Positions 5,809 through 7,901 of a stretch of DNA of 7,901 bases are shown here, one piece after another. The notes beneath the pieces were generated by a model. It made no database searches, was not told the DNA's origin, and was given only the letters and a program-made list of their open reading frames with translations. The DNA is from JABWCE01 sp964355045 (GTDB taxonomy: Bacteria > Bacteroidota > Bacteroidia > NS11-12g > UBA9320), in contig CAYHCM010000157.1 in NCBI GenBank assembly GCA_964355045.1, positions 1 through 7,901 of the forward strand, written 5' to 3'. The stretch's first letter is position 1, and the number at the start of each line of letters is the position of its first letter. A program made the position numbers and the translations under genes.

Positions 5809-7901
5809 TTATCGGTTGGTGTCCCCACCAAACGAAATCATAACTTTTTGATTCCAAACAACATACCCATTTTTTACCCTCACCAGATAAATTCCATCTC
5901 CCACATCCAAATCCAAACCAATTACTTTTTCAACCATTTTAACCCTTTTAACCATTCTTCCCATCATATCATAAACCTCAATCGAAACTTCCTTTCCCGG
6001 ATTTTCAATTTCAATTATGAAATTTCCGTCATTCGGGTTGGGGTAAATTTTAACACCTGAAGACCTGGAAATATTAGAAATTCCGACCGTTACATTTTTG
6101 CAGGTTTGAGATGTGCAACCGGCCAGATTGGTAACTTTAAGGCATACCTTGTATTGGTCAGAAGATTTTATAATATGAGAGTAATATCCAACCGTGGTGG
6201 TGGCACTATCGGTATTACCAAACTTCCATTGGTATTTTGTATTTCCCTGCACGGTGGCTCTTAAATCCACTTTATTGCCTGTGATTGTATAGCTGAATTC
6301 AGAATCCGGATTGGCATTCACGGTCAGGGCTTTGGTTAAAGAATCAGAACAACCATTCGCAACAAGCGCAACCAAGGTTACATTAAAAGTAGTCGTGCTT
6401 GAAATTTGGAATTTGTGTTTTGTCTCGCCTTTGGCGGATTGGAATTTACTTGTATTGCCATCCCCAAATTTCCAGTTATAGCCTGTGGCATCTTGCGATA
6501 AATTTTTAAAAACAGTACTGTCACTTTCGCAAACATCCTCCGTTGTAAAATCCGCTTTGGATTGGGGTTTTATTTCTATGACTTTCTTTAAAGTATCGCT
6601 GCAGCCGTTGTCGGAGGCTAAGATAAGGGTACAGGTTGAGGTTCCTGCGGCAGCAAATTTATGTGTAGGACTTTCAAGGGTGGAAGTAGCTTCATTATTA
6701 AAATTCCAGTTGAAGTAGGTAGTTATGGGGGATGGCGGTTTTGTGCCGGTAAACTGAAATTTGGTGATGGTGCGGCTGCAGGCTATGTCGTAGGTAAAAT
6801 CTGCTTTGGGATTGGGAAGAACGGTAACGAATTTAACTGCTGTGTCTTTGCAATTTTTATCGGTTGTGGCGGTCAGGCTAACTTTGTAATTGCCGGTTTT
6901 TAAATAGCGTTTGGCTATTATATCTTTACCCATGGTAATGCTTTGGTCGCCCAAATCCCATTGGTAGCTTATTTTGCCGGTGTCTTTTTTAATTTTAAAA
7001 TCAAAGCTATGTTGATTAAAACATTGTGAAGAATCATTTATTTCAAAGCCTACCAAAGATTGAGGGTAAACATGGACTGTTTTGCTTAATGAATCCATGC
7101 AACCTGCCGTACTTTCAGAAACTAATTTAATAGTATAAGTTCCTTTGTTATTAAAGCTTTTCTTAGCAATACTGTCTGTAATACTGGTGTTGTCTTCAAA
7201 ATACCAGATGGATTGTTTTCGGTTATCGTCTTTGTACGTGGTGGTTTCTTTAAAACTAAACGCATTGTTTTTTAAGCACTGTCCCGTATCAGAAATTGTG
7301 AAACTTGACTGGACGCATGGATTTTTTATGGTAATGGTATCACCACTCCAACAGCCTGCGGAGTCTAATACCTTTAACCAAAAGGTTCCTTTATTGTATG
7401 TTATAATATTGTTTTTTTTACTCCCTGTATTCCATTGGTAGGATAGGTATTTATTGGCAGGGGCTAAGATAGCCGCAAACGAATTGCAAAAAGAAGTATC
7501 CCTTCCAAGATAGGGTTTTGGGTCTTTGATGTAAATGGTTATTTTAACGGTATCAATAATATCGCGGTAATAGTTAACTAAGGTTACATTATAATTTCCG
7601 GGCTTTTTATAAATATGAAAAATACCTGTTATTTTTTTTGATATGTTGTTTGCCCCTGATGACGGGTCTCCAAATATCCATCGTACAGAATCTTTAGGAT
7701 AGGTAGGGTCGGAAAAAGAAAAAAGGGATGAATCATTGATGCAATTGCGTGTAACTCCAAATGATTTATCCCAAAAATAGGAGGAGATAAAATTGGGAAG
7801 GCCATAAGAAACAACCCCACCTTGCAGGTAAATATAATTTCGTTGGGGTCTGCATTTTGTTCCGACGGAATCAGGTGCATGAATTACATGAATATATTGA
7901 C
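5809..7901 (-). CDS. PKD-repeat T9SS-exported surface protein, N-terminus outside window
   Basis: The frame is open from the right edge (codons from 7899) to TAA 5811-5809, giving the last 696 residues of a larger secreted protein. An ATG at 7098 is internal: readable PKD sequence (NKGTYTIKLVSESTAGC) precedes it without a stop. Residues 1-50 (IHAPDSVGTKC, GLPNFISSYF) match the segment that follows a beta-propeller in gliding and adhesin-type Bacteroidota proteins. About seven PKD/Ig-like modules follow (roughly 55-120, 132-195, 196-272, 280-362, 363-447, 448-531 and 532-606), marked by W-x-F/L-G-D, G-x-Y-x-V-x-L and GC-x-D motifs. Residues about 615-688 are a type A sorting domain (VKIYPNPNDGNFIIEI, VYDMMGRMVK, GIYLVRVKNG, QKVMIS), which directs export by the T9SS and anchoring or release at the outer membrane. 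A role in adhesion or gliding is inferred. The seven residues after QKVMIS arise within a duplicated 30-bp stretch. Confidence 0.92.
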   Translation of the reverse strand, partial: QYIHVIHAPDSVGTKCRPQRNYIYLQGGVVSYGLPNFISSYFWDKSFGVTRNCINDSSLFSFSDPTYPKDSVRWIFGDPSSGANNISKKITGIFHIYKKPGNYNVTLVNYYRDIIDTVKITIYIKDPKPYLGRDTSFCNSFAAILAPANKYLSYQWNTGSKKNNIITYNKGTFWLKVLDSAGCWSGDTITIKNPCVQSSFTISDTGQCLKNNAFSFKETTTYKDDNRKQSIWYFEDNTSITDSIAKKSFNNKGTYTIKLVSESTAGCMDSLSKTVHVYPQSLVGFEINDSSQCFNQHSFDFKIKKDTGKISYQWDLGDQSITMGKDIIAKRYLKTGNYKVSLTATTDKNCKDTAVKFVTVLPNPKADFTYDIACSRTITKFQFTGTKPPSPITTYFNWNFNNEATSTLESPTHKFAAAGTSTCTLILASDNGCSDTLKKVIEIKPQSKADFTTEDVCESDSTVFKNLSQDATGYNWKFGDGNTSKFQSAKGETKHKFQISSTTTFNVTLVALVANGCSDSLTKALTVNANPDSEFSYTITGNKVDLRATVQGNTKYQWKFGNTDSATTTVGYYSHIIKSSDQYKVCLKVTNLAGCTSQTCKNVTVGISNISRSSGVKIYPNPNDGNFIIEIENPGKEVSIEVYDMMGRMVKRVKMVEKVIGLDLDVGDGIYLVRVKNGYVVWNQKVMISFGGDTNR
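5820..5849. repeat. 30-bp direct repeat, proximal copy (coding)
   Basis: Minus-strand coding copy of the repeat that recurs at 5777-5806. It encodes KVMISFGGD at the C-terminus of the PKD/T9SS protein. With 13 bases between the copies, the period is 43 bp, which is not a multiple of three. Confidence 0.9.
6398..6447 (+). repeat. Interspersed palindromic repeat, copy 2 (inside coding sequence)
   Basis: Shares the CTTGAAATTTGGA block and the TCGCCTTTGGCGGA-TTGGAATTT core with 151-192. Here it is read on the minus strand as part of PKD module 6 (KFQSAKGETKHKFQ), in frame. Compared with the other PKD modules of the same protein, that loop is only about three residues longer, so the repeat has been absorbed without breaking the domain, or the similarity is partly convergent. 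Confidence 0.45.

Noticed and set aside
5560..5849. CRISPR-like array
   Set aside because: There are only pairs of different repeats with irregular spacing, no uniform spacers and no cas genes.
5607..6060. Plus-strand open frames across the repeat cluster (5607-5843 and 5776-6060)
   Set aside because: They are made of repeat words and of antisense to the T9SS sorting domain, with low-complexity Phe/Pro/His/Asn-rich translations.
7098..7098. ATG 7098 as the start of the PKD protein
   Set aside because: The frame is open upstream to the window edge and encodes clear PKD modules, so this Met is internal.
7629..7880. Minus-strand open frame of 83 codons
   Set aside because: It lies in another frame over the real minus-strand PKD coding sequence and has no domain signal.

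Overview
The window looks like a piece of a Bacteroidota chromosome. The DNA is AT-rich. The minus-strand gene at the right end is a multi-PKD surface protein with a C-terminal type IX secretion (T9SS) sorting domain, which is diagnostic of that phylum. A small gene in the middle is preceded by a Bacteroidota-type TAnnTTTG -7 promoter box. Genus or species cannot be assigned from the sequence alone.

Left part (1-1345): a zone of decayed genes. After about 230 bases with no convincing gene come, in order, a diverged copy of the first ~21 codons of vsr (229-294), a frameshifted fragment of a Bro-N domain gene (333-660), an N-terminal fragment of a DinD-like gene (653-901), and a vsr gene (932-1345) carrying one in-frame TAA at 1262-1264. 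The two vsr 5' ends are 705 bp apart and flank the Bro-N and dinD fragments.

Centre (1351-5042): two intact genes with 5 bp between them and only 5 bp after the ancestral vsr stop. The first is a McrB-like AAA+ NTPase (476 aa). The second is a McrC-like DUF2357 protein with a PD-(D/E)XK nuclease core (751 aa). Together they resemble a McrBC/LlaJI-type NTP-driven restriction module. A vsr gene beside them suggests that a C5-cytosine methyltransferase once accompanied the system, but none is in the window. The restriction pair is therefore either modification-dependent (type IV-like) or has its methyltransferase outside the window.

Middle right (5043-5808): an intergenic region with a possible hairpin, a promoter and a 72-codon gene resembling an antitoxin with no toxin beside it, then a cluster of short direct and inverted repeats.

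Right part (5809-7901, minus strand): the C-terminal ~696 residues of a large secreted PKD-repeat protein whose N-terminus lies beyond the window. Its 3' end carries a 30-bp direct duplication that gives alternative C-termini in two frames.

The main biological content is a defence locus: a decayed prophage/SOS-like and vsr region followed by an intact McrBC-like pair. It lies next to an unrelated T9SS-exported adhesin-type gene. I see no tRNA, rRNA, CRISPR array or complete insertion sequence.
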